This document shows, one piece after another, positions 50,001-60,598 of a stretch of 64,000 bases of DNA (positions within the stretch are counted from its first letter, which is position 1; the number at the start of each line of letters is the position of its first letter). Both the position numbers and the translations under genes were made by a program. The notes below the pieces were generated by a model, which was not told the origin of the DNA, searched no databases, and saw only the letters and a program-made list of their open reading frames with translations. This stretch comes from Hippophae tibetana (Eukaryota; Streptophyta; Magnoliopsida; Rosales; Elaeagnaceae), in assembly GCA_037013495.1 (NCBI GenBank), contig CM072803.1:20171501-20235500 (forward strand). The letters run 5' to 3'.

Positions 50001-51160
50001 TATTATTAAAATTGTATTTTTTATATATTATATGTATATAAAAATAATAATATTAATATTAATCATAATTTTGATATTGTAATAACTATCGTATCTTATA
50101 TTTTATCAATTATGATTATTTTTGAAAAAAATCTACGAATATTTGTAAATAATTATAATTTTATTATATAGTTAAAATACTTATGTTTAATGCTCCTCCT
50201 TTTTGTGATGTAATAAAAAGATAAGATAATAGAGAAAAATTAAAAAATATGAGAATTATTTAGATCAAATAATATTTTAATTATATAATTTAAAATGAGA
50301 GAATAATTACCATTAAATAACAAATTTAGGGAGATAATAATGGAAGTCTAAAAAATAAAATAACATAGCTTTCATTATAAAACACCTAAACACCTAAACA
50401 AAACCAAAAGTTATTTAGAATTCCAATCCTAGGTTATTAAAAACTATAAACTAAATCAATTTTAATAATAATATAACTCTCATTTTTAAAAGAAAACAAT
50501 AACCCAACTCTAAAAACATAGAGACGTAATTATTTTGATAATGATAATAATAATAAATACTATTTATTTCCTATTCTTTGTAATTCTTGCCGTATTAAAC
50601 TGTAAATTGACTCTATTCTCATTTGATTTCCACGTTTATACCTTATCGTTCCATTAATTTGGGAATCTCATATTTAAACGATTCACTACCAGACTACAAG
50701 TTGGACCCTAAAGCTATTATTTCTTAGAAAACCCCAAACCATTAAAAAAAAAAACCTGGAATAACTAGTACGGAAAATTATTCGTTGAATGTTCTTTAAA
50801 GAATGGTATAAAATATAAATGTATTAAAATTTTGAAAAATTATCTAAAATAATATATTTAAATAAGATAAAAAAAATCGAATTTTAATTTTAACAAAGTC
50901 TAATTAAATAATGAATAACGTAGCTAAATTTTTTTATAATAAAAAATACAATATCTACAATTATAAATTTTAAACAGTATTATAAGTGTTACTTTTTAAA
51001 AACAAAAATTGAAACGCAACCTTACATTATATTGTATTATTAAAAAAGCAACCTATAGAAATATCTCAATTAATATTTAGTATTTGTTATTAGTATTATA
51101 ATCGGCAATGCATGCCACTAACAAAAAGCAGAAAGGTGTCTTCTGAGTAAATTTGATAAC
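47082..51160. other. Long AT-rich intergenic DNA upstream of FAD3
   Basis: Four kilobases of AT-rich DNA with no coding signal on either strand. The one clear structure is an 80-bp direct tandem duplication at 49129-49288. A short TA run lies near 49595-49609. Confidence 0.5.
49129..49288 (+). repeat. Direct tandem duplication, 80-bp unit
   Basis: GTTTTTTCTATTTAAAATAA starts at 49129 and 49209. Both units continue through AGTTCTATTAATATATTTAC and GGAGTGATATGATGTAT. The two copies differ at only two or three bases. Confidence 0.9.
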
Positions 51161-51410
51161 CACTTGGCCATGTGCTGGTTTGCATTTTTAAATATATACG
51201 TGAACGTAGACTTTACAGAGCATACCTAAAGCATACGAGTGGGTGTGTGGATCTGCTGCGGTGTGGATATTTTCGTGCCTCTCTGCTAAACCCTTCAGCG
51301 TATTCTTCTATATTAACATTACTTGGCTTTTTGGAAAAACACAGAGGCGGATAAACACTGAACCCAAGGTGAGACCTCCAAGTGAAAAGGAATCACCTTT
51401 GGGGAAAAAA

Positions 51411-54267
51411 ATGGGGGATTTGAATCATGGATTTAAAGAAGAAGCTTATTTCGATTCAAGTGCCCCTCCACCATTTAAAATTGGTGAGATCCGAGCTGCT
51501 ATACCTAAACATTGTTGGGTTAAGAATCCATGGAGGTCTCTGAGTTATGTATTCAGAGATTTGTTTGTGGTTTTTGCATTGGTCACTTTAGCTATCTATT
51601 TTAATAGTTGGATTGTTTGGCTTTTCTATTGGATTGCTCAAGGAACAATGTTCTGGGCTATCTTTGTTTTGGGTCATGATTGGTAAAATCGCTAAAGATC
51701 TGATTTTTATTATTGCTCATTTGATTAATTTTACTTTTCTCATGTGCATTGTATTAATGTTGGATTTAATTATTATTATTTTTCCTTATTGTTCAGTGGC
51801 CACGGAAGCTTTTCAGACAGTCCATTGTTGAATAACTGTGTTGGGCATATTTTGCATTCTGCAATTCTTGTGCCATACAATGGATGGTGAGATCTCAAAT
51901 TCTCAATAGCTTTTCAAGTTGTCTCCTCCTCTGTTTCTTAAATTTTTTAGCTTTGATAGAGATTGAATGAATTCCACTTTTGAATAAATGTTATAGGAGA
52001 ATTAGCCATAGAACACACCATCAGAACCATGGACATGTTGAGAATGATGAATCATGGGTTCCAGTAAGTGCTTGTCTTATTTCATTAGATGCTTTTAATA
52101 GACGAATTGGTTAAACTATTTCATTGGTGTTTTCCTATGTCTCTTTGTTTAGTTGAGTGAGAAGTTGTACAAGAGTTTGGACCAGAATACAAAAATGTTC
52201 AGATTCAAAATACCTTTCCCGGTGTTTGCTTACCCTTTTTATCTGGTAAGAGATTAAGCTTATTTACTACTAAATTGTAAAATCCATTTATAGAAATTGA
52301 GTTATTTTATGATATAAAAAAAGGATCTTAATTTTGCCTCTTTTATTTTTTTGCTGAGATGTATTGCAGTGGAGTAGAAGTCCAGGAAAGGAAGGCTCCC
52401 ATTTCAATCCTTACAGTAAATTGTTTGCCCCTAGTGAAAGGAAACATGTGATAACTTCAACTCTTTGCTGGTTTACAATGGTTGCTATTCTGATCTGCTT
52501 ATCTTTTGTTGCTGGCCCTCTTCAAATAATTAAGCTTTATGGTATCCCTTATTGGGTAAGTTTTATCCATTCAATTCAGAATTCGTTTGTATGTTTACGT
52601 TAGAAGTGATTTCAAAATCAAAGTTATTTTTTGAAGAAATTGCTTTCATGAAATACTTCGGATATATTTGATAATGATTTTAATTCTTGATTTTTGATTT
52701 TTTTTAGTGATTTTTTAATCAGATATGTTCGATTTCTGATTTTAATTTTCATATTTTTAAGCATCACTACCAACATATAGGATAATTCATAAATCTATAA
52801 AAATATGATTTTTTATTTTATTTTCACCAAATATATTTTTCAGAGTAAATGAAGTTTTATAAATTTTGTACGCAAGATAATTCATTAAAATTGTTTTCAA
52901 ACCTGCCTTTAATGTGCCTTCTGAACCATTAAAATCAGTCAGCTTTTTGTTTTTTTTCACTGTTTGATTCATAAACGTTTTTTTACTGTTAAAAGTGCTT
53001 TAATAATGTTTCAAAAGCAAAATCTATATCCAAATTACATGTATTCATCTATTTCCATGTAGTCTGTGAACAAATTGTTACTTGCAGATATTTGTAATGT
53101 GGTTGGACATTGTAACATACTTGCATCACCATGGTCATGAGCAGAAACTTCCTTGGTACAGAGGCATGGTAATGATATGCTCTATAAAACATATAAACAT
53201 TAAACACTTCTTGGAGAAAACAATGAAACTTGATTCTATAATATTCAATTTCAGACTCTTGATTATTTGGGGGCTTCTTAATTTCTGCCATTGTTCTGTC
53301 TTTTGCAGGAATGGAGTTATTTAAGAGGAGGTCTTACAACACTTGATAGAGATTATGGAGTCTTTAATAATATTCACCATGACATAGGAACCCATGTTAT
53401 TCATCATCTCTTTCCTCAAATTCCACATTATCACCTTGTTGAAGCAGTAAGTAGTATTGTTAAAGATTAGAGGATTGATTGTGCTTCAGTTATTAAAAAT
53501 CTTCAAACAAGTAGAAATTCAAAACCGAAGAGATGTATAAAATCAGTGCGAGTGACCGGATTAAATCTAGTAACTTATTTTAATGACAATTTAATTTATT
53601 AGTTTTCAAGAAGTGACAACACAGGTTCAAATGGTCAATTTTATTTTAAAAAAATTTAATTAAAAAAGGGCTTTTAATAAATATTCATATTAAAACTTCT
53701 TTTTAAAAATAAAAAAGAATAATTTTTTTTTAAAACTAAAATTTGACCATTTATACAATACTTTCACTTTGAATTAAACTCACTTTTCTAAAACTAGTAA
53801 ACGAAAGTATCATTAAAAAAAAACTATTGAATCTAACTGGTCTAAATGTAATAGTCAATAGACATGTCTAATATTTATATGATAAAAGTTATTGTTGAAC
53901 CTTTTTCCATACGTTTTTCTTTTGATTGGATTAGTTTACTAACAAATTCTATTGAATGTCATGTATCTAATAACCATAATTATTAAATTTTCATTGTTGG
54001 TTTGTTTCGATAAATTCAAAACCCAAATACTATTTTGATGTTAATTTTCTTACTTTAATTGCTTGTGGTTTGCAGACAAGTGCAGCTAAGCATGTGCTTG
54101 GAAAGTATTATAGGGAGCCAAAGAAATCAGGGCCAATACCAATTCATTTGATCAAGAATCTTATAACAAGTATGAGACAAGATCACTATGTCAGTGACAA
54201 TGGAGATATAGTATTTTATCAAACAGATCCCGAGATTTATGAAAAATGTAAGGTCAAATCAAATTGA
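51411..54267 (+). CDS. FAD3: Omega-3 fatty acid desaturase, endoplasmic reticulum
   Basis: Eight exons join in phase: 51411-51682, 51797-51886, 51997-52063, 52153-52245, 52370-52555, 53088-53168, 53309-53446 and 54076-54267, giving 372 residues. The three histidine boxes that bind the di-iron centre are HDCGH (89-93, split by intron 1), HRTHH (125-129) and HVIHH (292-296). Membrane segments flank them: [20 protein letters not shown] near 52-71 and [17 protein letters not shown] near 210. The enzyme converts linoleate to alpha-linolenate on phosphatidylcholine. There is no plastid transit peptide, and the length fits FAD3 (about 380) rather than FAD7/8. The C-terminus KCKVKSN is lysine-rich, like the ER-retrieval tails of the family. 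I start at the ATG of MGDLNHGF because this matches family N-termini and no ATG lies upstream in frame. Confidence 0.95.
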
Positions 54268-55300
54268 TTCTTTGGATTTCACTTTTGTAGTAGACATTTA
54301 ATTTAGTATTTATTTAATACATTGTTGTTCTGATTCAAGAAAGGTCTTTGCATACATGGTTTTGTTTGGTCGATTGGCTTTCTTATAAAGCTTGTATTTT
54401 TGACTAGCTAAATCAATTGTATCTCATTATTATTAATCAAATGGCTGAATAGATGCCAAAGGTTATATTCCATTATTCTGAATAAGCCAGAAACAAACTC
54501 ACGTATAGGATTTGCAATAGAGTACTTCAGGTCAGATCTGACCAAACTTGGACTGGTTCGTGAGACACGTTGAACCGAATTATTTTGTATGAATGACAAA
54601 TGATGAGACACGTTAAATGAAAAATGATAATGATATTAAGTATGAATTCAACCAAATGTAACTCATTAAAATCATTTGGTTATGTTTGTTCCTGTTAAGT
54701 ATGAATTTAACAAAATGTGACTTATTAGAATCATTTGGGTATGTTTGTTCCCATCGAATTAATGGATATCGAGTCTGATGTTAAATTAATATATAATAAT
54801 TATTAAAATATTAATTCAACATATGATATTAATATGAGAACTTGAAGAAACCTTTCATTAAATATGGATATGATATCAATATGAGATGTCATGTTTTAGC
54901 ACATCTATTCAAGAAAATAAAAATGAACTCTTCTTTCAATATTGTATAAAAAGACTGCATTTTCAAACAAATTAGATAAATTCTAAAGTCATATCAAAGT
55001 TTAACATTCTTTAAACTACCAACTTGTACCAAGTCTACCTAAGAACAAAACTTGAGACTTATCTCCCACTAATCCCCAGATGCATTTTGGAGTGAATTAC
55101 AAGTAATTGCATAAATTAAAAATAAGGAAATAAACAAATCAATAGTTAAAATTCCATCTAATTTCATGAATACAATACAACATTAATTCATTCAAAAATT
55201 AAAAGGATAACACTTAATTATTTAAGAAAGATCAATTGTTATTTGGTTATTTTATACGTCATCTTCATCCAAAAAATCAATATCCTCCACGTCTTCAAAC
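54268..55300. other. Intergenic DNA downstream of FAD3
   Basis: The FAD3 3' untranslated region probably covers the first 200 bases. ACCAAATGTAACTCATTA-like sequence is repeated near 54651 and 54709 (about 58 bp apart). The last 60 bases (55240-55305) are the tail of a minus-strand hAT-like reading frame described separately. Confidence 0.5.
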
Positions 55301-55305
55301 TCATT
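55301..55305 (+). other. Left target-site duplication of the Copia element
   Basis: TCATT here is repeated at 60299-60303, directly after the 3' LTR. The match is perfect. Confidence 0.9.
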
Positions 55306-55560
55306 TATTGGATATTAGTCCTTAATTCAAGAAATAAAATAAGGAGTTTAATTCAAGTATTAAAACAAGAAATCCTTAATTCAAGGAGTAAAATAAGGAA
55401 TACTTAATTCAAGGAGTAAATCAAGGAATGCTTAATTTAAAGAGTAATTGAAGGAGTAAAATTTCCTTATAAATAGTTATACAATTGTAATGAAAACATG
55501 AAGAAAATAATACAAACTAGAGAACTCTTTTGTGTAGAGTTATTTCTTGTTTTTTCAACA
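55306..55560 (+). repeat. 5' LTR of the 55306 Copia element
   Basis: The 255-bp LTR has three full 28-bp units of the type AATTCAAGGAGTAAAACAAG plus GAATCCTT, with shorter edge variants. A TATAAATAG box follows at about 55469, then GTAATGAAAACATGAAG. The 3' LTR has six full units, so the two LTRs differ by exactly 84 bp. Confidence 0.92.
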
Positions 55561-55573
55561 TGGTATCAGAGCA
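55561..55573 (+). promoter_or_regulatory. Primer-binding site (initiator tRNA-Met type)
   Basis: TGGTATCAGAGCA directly follows the 5' LTR with no spacer and is complementary to the 3' end of initiator tRNA-Met. Confidence 0.9.
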
Positions 55574-55627
55574 GGAAAATTAACTTGCTTCTGCTTTATT
55601 ATTATCTTAGCATCTTTAATCTTTGAA

Positions 55628-58600
55628 ATGGCTGAAGACAAGCCGCTAGGATCAAAAGTTGAAAGTTCATCAGTGCTTTCCTTCATGAATATGCATGAGG
55701 TGGATGTCAACCCAAATCAAAGATTAAGCTCAATCTTGTTGAATGAGTTTAATTACTTGCCTTGGTCAAGAGCAGTGTCTCTGGCTCTAGGTGGAAGGTC
55801 CAAGTTGGGGTTCATAAATGGAAGCATCGAAGTATCTGATGTTTTCTCACCAACCTATGAATCCTGGCTTAGTAAGGATCAACTGGTTATGTCATGGCTC
55901 CTAAATTCCATGGAACGTAAATTAGCTGAAATATTCAGTTACTCTGAATCTGCATACCAACTATGGGAGACGGTCAAGGAAATGTATGGCAGAATGTTGC
56001 ACGAGTTTTTCAATTAAAGAAAGACATCTCAGATCTGCAACAAGATGGCAAGCCTTTTGTACAACTCTTAGGAAGCATGAAAAGCATGTGGAATGAGTTG
56101 GAAATATATCGTCCTCATACAACCGATGTAGCTCTGCTACGAAAGAGAGCGGAAGAAGATAAGATATTTCAACTTTTGTCCAGTCTGGATTCAACATATG
56201 AAGATATACGATGCCATATACTCATGAATACTGAACTTCCTTCCTTCACCAATGTATGTGCGACAATTCAACGTGAAGAAGTAAGAAGGAAAGTCATGAA
56301 CAAGGATACAATGGCTAGTTCACCTGGGGCAAGAGCCTATCTAACCAACGAGAGGAAGTACAAAGGGAAGCATCCAAACTTGAACTGTCAACATTGCAAC
56401 CATACGGGCCATGTTAAGGACACATGTTGGATTCTATATCCAGAATTAAAACCTGATTTTATAAAGGATAAGGGTTTACAGAAAGTGAATCGTACTGGAC
56501 ACCGTGCTAATCATGCTTTTGCCTTTACCTCTAATGGGTCTGATCCATTCAAGAACTTCACAGCGAATCCAGCTGAACTCATGAATGAGTTTATGTTGTA
56601 TCTTCAAAGCAAGACAAGAGGAGCTAGAATTGACTGTGTGGATAGCATAGAAGAAGGAAACTCGACAGCATTGCTAGGCAAGTTTGTGGGCTTCTTGGCA
56701 GATACAAAACTCATACCACAAGAGGACATGCAAGGTATCATAAAAGCCTTTAAAACTGCTCTTAAAATAAATATGTTGCATGATTTTTGGGTTGTAGATT
56801 CAGGTGCCACAGATCATATGACAAACCATGTGTCAAAGTCTCATAAGTTTGAAAAATTAGCAAATCCTTCTCAAGTTTCAATTGCAAATGGTGAGAATGT
56901 AAAGGTCTTAGGAAAGGAAAAAATAAAATTAATGTCAGATGAAATCGAGTCGGCAGTTTTATATGTACCTTCCTTTCCTTTCCAACTTCTGTCTGTAGGA
57001 AAAATCACAAATACCTTGAATTGCTTAGCCATTTTTTCTTCTCACAATGTCATTTTTCAGGATTGTGTCACCAAAAAGACGATTGGTGAAGGGTTTTACT
57101 TAGATGGTCTCTATTACATATCCAAGAGCAATCCCAGAGGGTTTCAAGCCAAGTTTAATCCTATCCAATATAATCAATTGTGGCATCAACGTTTAGCTCA
57201 CCCTTCTCTACCAATTTTGTCAACTTTATTTCCAAACTTAGGAAATGATGAAATTGCATGTGAAACTTGCCACTTGTCTAAGGCCACTAGATTGCCTTTT
57301 AATTCTTCCTTCTCTAGGGCTAGTAAGTGTTTTGAACTAGTTCATTCAGATGTATAGGGACCAATTAATGAATCTTTTGATGATTATAAGTATTTTGTGA
57401 TTTTTGTTGATGATTTCTCTCGAGTCACATGGTTATATCTTTTAAAGTCTAAGAATTAAGTTATGGAAGTATTTAAGGACTTTCATAATCTTGTTAAAAA
57501 TCACTTCTCTTCTAAAATTCAAACCTTAAGGTCTGACAATGGCACCGAATACATGTCCCATATCATGAAACAATATTTGAGCATTCATGGCATTATGCAT
57601 CAAACAAGTTGTGTTGGCACACCTCAACAAAATGGTGTAGCTGAACGCAAAAACCGGTACTTACTTGAAAAAATTAGAGCATTAATGCTACAAATGAATG
57701 TACCAAAGAGATTCTGGTCCCAAGGGGTTATGGCAGCTGCTTACATCATCAATAGATTACCCAGTCGAGTCTTGGATTTCAAGTCTCCTCTAGAGGTCAT
57801 GAAAGGAAGGAAAATTAACCTTTCACACCTTAGAGTCTTTGGCTGCATCTGTTTTGTACATATTCAATCTCATCATCGAGATAAATTGGATCCTAGAGCT
57901 GTTAAATGTATTTTTCTTGGTTATTCATCTACACAAAAGGGATATAAGTGTTATGATCCCCAACTTAGGAGATTAATTGTGTCTAAAAATGTTCGCTTTT
58001 GTGAAACTAACCCTTTTTTCAGCAAGTCACATCAAAACACAAGTCAAGGGGATGGCATCTTGGATGTGTTTCCATTACCAAGAATCGAACTTGAGGCTCC
58101 ACAACAACAAGATCCCAGCCATGTCAACATTGATGCATCTCTCACTGAAAGTAACAATGAAGGGTCTCGTATTAATGGTACACTGCATGAAGATGGTGAT
58201 AATCAAGATGATCCTCACAATATGGTACAAGATGTGAACGAGTGTGAGATAACTTCTTCTGCTCCACGACGTAATCCAATGCGTGTTAGGCAACCTCCCA
58301 CAAGACTTCAAGACTTTGTCACCTACAAACCCACACATCCCATCTCAAATTATATGTCATATAAGAGAGTGACACCAACCCATGCCGCATTCCTCAGCAC
58401 TATATCGAGTTACAGTGAGCCTCAAAACTTTCATGAGGCCAACAGCCAAGAGGTGTGGAAGGAAGCCATGCAAGAAGAACTTAAAGCCCTAGATCAACAC
58501 AACACATGGAGCATCACCAAACTTCCAAAAGGCAAGAAAATTGTGGGTTGCAAATGGATCTATAAGCTCAAATTCAAGTTAGATGGATCAATTGAGAGGT

Positions 58601-59952
58601 ATAAAACAAGATTGGTGGCTCGGGGATTCACTCAAACATTCGAGGTGGATTACAAAGAAACATTTGCACCTGTTGCAAAAATGAACACAGTAAGAGTGCT
58701 ACTGTTTGTGGCTGTAAACAAGGGGTGATCCATGTACCAAATGGATGTGAAGAATGCATTCTTGCGTGGTGATCTCAAAGAAGAAGTCTATATGAAATTG
58801 TCACCTGGGCATCCTCAAAGCAATGAACTGGATTTAGTGTGCAAATTGCACAAATCCATTTATGGTTTGAAACAGTCCCCACGAGCTTGGTATGCCAAGC
58901 TAAGCTCAGTTCTCACTAGTGTTGGTTTCAAAATCAGCAATGTCGATTCCTCACTATTTGTTCGCACAGGAGCTATGGGCAAATTGGTTGTGCTGATTTA
59001 TGTAGATGATCTGATAATTACAGGTGATAATGCTGACGAGATTTTCAACCTCAAACAGTCCCTCAGACAAAGGTTTACAATTAAAGACCTTGGGATATTG
59101 AAGTACTTTCTTGGTATAGAAATGGCAACCTCGCACAAGGGACTCTTTCTTAACCAAAGAAAATATGTCTTAGATTTGCTTAAGGAAGCTAACATGAGCG
59201 ATGCTAAACCAGTCATTACCCCTCTTGACAGCAAGCTCAAACCTAGCTTAAAGGGCACGCCACTCATAGATATAAGTTATTACCAACGACTGGTTGGTAA
59301 GTTGATCTACCTAACAATCATCAGACTTGACATCACATATTCTGTAAGTATTGTGAGCCAATTCATGCACTCCCCGACACTTGAGAATTTGACCCTTGTT
59401 AAAAGGATCTTACGCTACTTAAAAGGATCAGTGGGTCGTGGTATTATCATGAAGAAGAATGACAACAAACAAATCATGGGGTATTGTGATGCTGATTGGG
59501 CAGGGAATGCAATTGATCGCAAGTCCACCACTGGCTACTGTACATTTTTCGGTGGAAACTTGGTCACATGGAAGAGTAAGAAGCAAACTGTCATTGCCAG
59601 ATCAAGTGCCGAAGCAGAGTATCGTGCAATGGCTTCAATTGCGTGTGAGTTGATATGGCTTAAAGGTCTTCTGTGTGATTTAGGTGTTCCTACAACTCTT
59701 CCTATGTCCTTATTTTGTGACAATCAGGCAGCTATGCATATAGCATCAAACCCAGTGTTTCACGAGAGGACGAAACACATTGAAGTGGATTGTCATTACG
59801 TTCGTGAACAAGTTCAATCACATGTGATTCAGACACATTATACAAGAAGCTTCGACCAACTAGCTGACATCTTCACCAAACCCTTGGCTTCTCATCAATT
59901 TCAACAACTTTTGTCCAAGCTTGGATCCATAAACCTTCTGGATCCAGCTTGA
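55628..59952 (+). pseudogene. Copia gag-pol polyprotein with one frameshift and three stops
   Basis: The gag starts at the ATG at 55628 (MAEDKPLGS) and holds the UBN2/DUF4219-type segment (FNYLPWSRAVSLALGGRSKL). A frameshift falls near 55980, between VKEMYG and QNVARVFQLKK. Domains in order are: zinc knuckle CQHCNHTGHVKDTC (56386-56427); protease VVDSGATDHM (about 56794); integrase zinc region HQRLAHPS with CETCHLSKA; integrase core (HSD, SDNGTE, ERKNR); RT with YVDD at 58999-59010; RNase H (CDADWAG, SSAEAEYRA, CDNQAA, HERTKHIEVD). Stops are TAG at 57355, TAA at 57460 and TGA at 58726. Catalytic residues are otherwise kept, so decay is recent. Confidence 0.95.
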
Positions 59953-59959
59953 GAGGGAG
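59951..59959 (+). promoter_or_regulatory. Polypurine tract
   Basis: GAGAGGGAG abuts the 3' LTR start (TATTGG) and follows the stop of the polyprotein by a few bases. Confidence 0.85.
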
Positions 59960-60298
59960 TATTGGATATTAGTCCTTAATTCAAGGAATAAAACAAGGAG
60001 TTTAATTCAAGGAGTAAAACAAGGAATCCTTAATTCAAGGAGTAAAACAAGGAATCCTTAATTCAAGGAGTAAAACAAGGAATCCTTAATTCAAGGAGTA
60101 AAACAAGGAATCCTTAATTCAAGGAGTAAAACAAGGAATCCTCAATTCAAGGAGTAAATCAAGGAATGCTTAATTTAAAGAGTAATTGAAGGAGTAAAAT
60201 TTCTTTATAAATAGCTATACAATTGTAATGAAAACATGAAGAAAATAATACAAACTAGAGAACTCTTTTGTGTAGAGTTATTTCTTGTTTTTTCAACA
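59960..60298 (+). repeat. 3' LTR of the 55306 Copia element with 28-bp minisatellite
   Basis: The 339-bp LTR has six full 28-bp units starting at 60004, 60032, 60060, 60088, 60116 and 60144. The first four are identical and the fifth differs at its last base. The rest of the LTR is nearly identical to the 5' copy. Confidence 0.92.
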
Positions 60299-60303
60299 TC
60301 ATT

Positions 60304-60598
60304 AATATCATGTTTTAAAAACTTCACAATAGATTTTACTAGTAAAGACATAAACAAGAGTAATTATTAATAATTTAACATATTAACAAATTTAACAATA
60401 ATAATATGATAGAAAAAATTCAAACCATCAAATTGAAGCAAAAATCAGTCTTGTGCACACATCAATACTTCTACGGTAAATGACTTCATTCTACTATAAT
60501 GCTTAAACACAACCCTAACACATGTGCTAAAGGCAGAGTCAAATGCAACAGTGAAAACAGGAATAGCCAATAGGTCTAGCAACTAGTTGTCCTACGAG
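60304..60598 (-). pseudogene. hAT transposase C-terminal (dimerisation) domain, disrupted by the Copia insertion
   Basis: One minus-strand frame reads LLDLLAIPVFTVAFDSAFST, CVRVVFKHYSRMKSFTVEVL and MCAQD, then a TGA where the family has Trp. This matches the hAT C-terminal dimerisation domain of ricesleeper/DAYSLEEPER-type transposases (pattern DLLAIPVSTVASESAFS...EALxCxQDW). The same frame continues through two stops to LLLFMSLLVKSIVKFLKHD. The Copia element sits next, and across it the frame resumes at 55305 with NEFEDVEDIDFLDEDDV and a stop near 55249. The N-terminal part of the transposase is not recognisable upstream, where the tandem duplication begins. Confidence 0.7.

Larger units (their letters stand above)
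55306..60298 (+). mobile_element. Nearly complete Copia retrotransposon
   Basis: The 4993-bp element has a 255-bp 5' LTR, a primer-binding site, gag-protease-integrase-RT-RNase H, a polypurine tract and a 339-bp 3' LTR, flanked by perfect TCATT duplications. LTRs begin TATTGGATATTAG (TG changed to TA in both) and end TTTTCAACA. The order of domains is Copia. The coding region is nearly intact but carries one frameshift and three in-frame stops, so this copy is not autonomous. It is inserted into the 3' end of a degenerate hAT transposase gene running the other way. Confidence 0.95.

Noticed and set aside
51243..51410. In-frame upstream extension of the FAD3 reading frame
   Set aside because: There is no ATG in it, and the ATG at 51411 matches the family N-terminus. 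The stretch is leader sequence.
55561..55573. tRNA-like sequence TGGTATCAGAGCA here and at 40968
   Set aside because: These are primer-binding sites adjacent to LTRs, not tRNA genes; no cloverleaf surrounds them.
60004..60171. Regular 28-bp repeats, CRISPR-like at first sight
   Set aside because: The units are contiguous with no unique spacers and sit inside a retrotransposon LTR.
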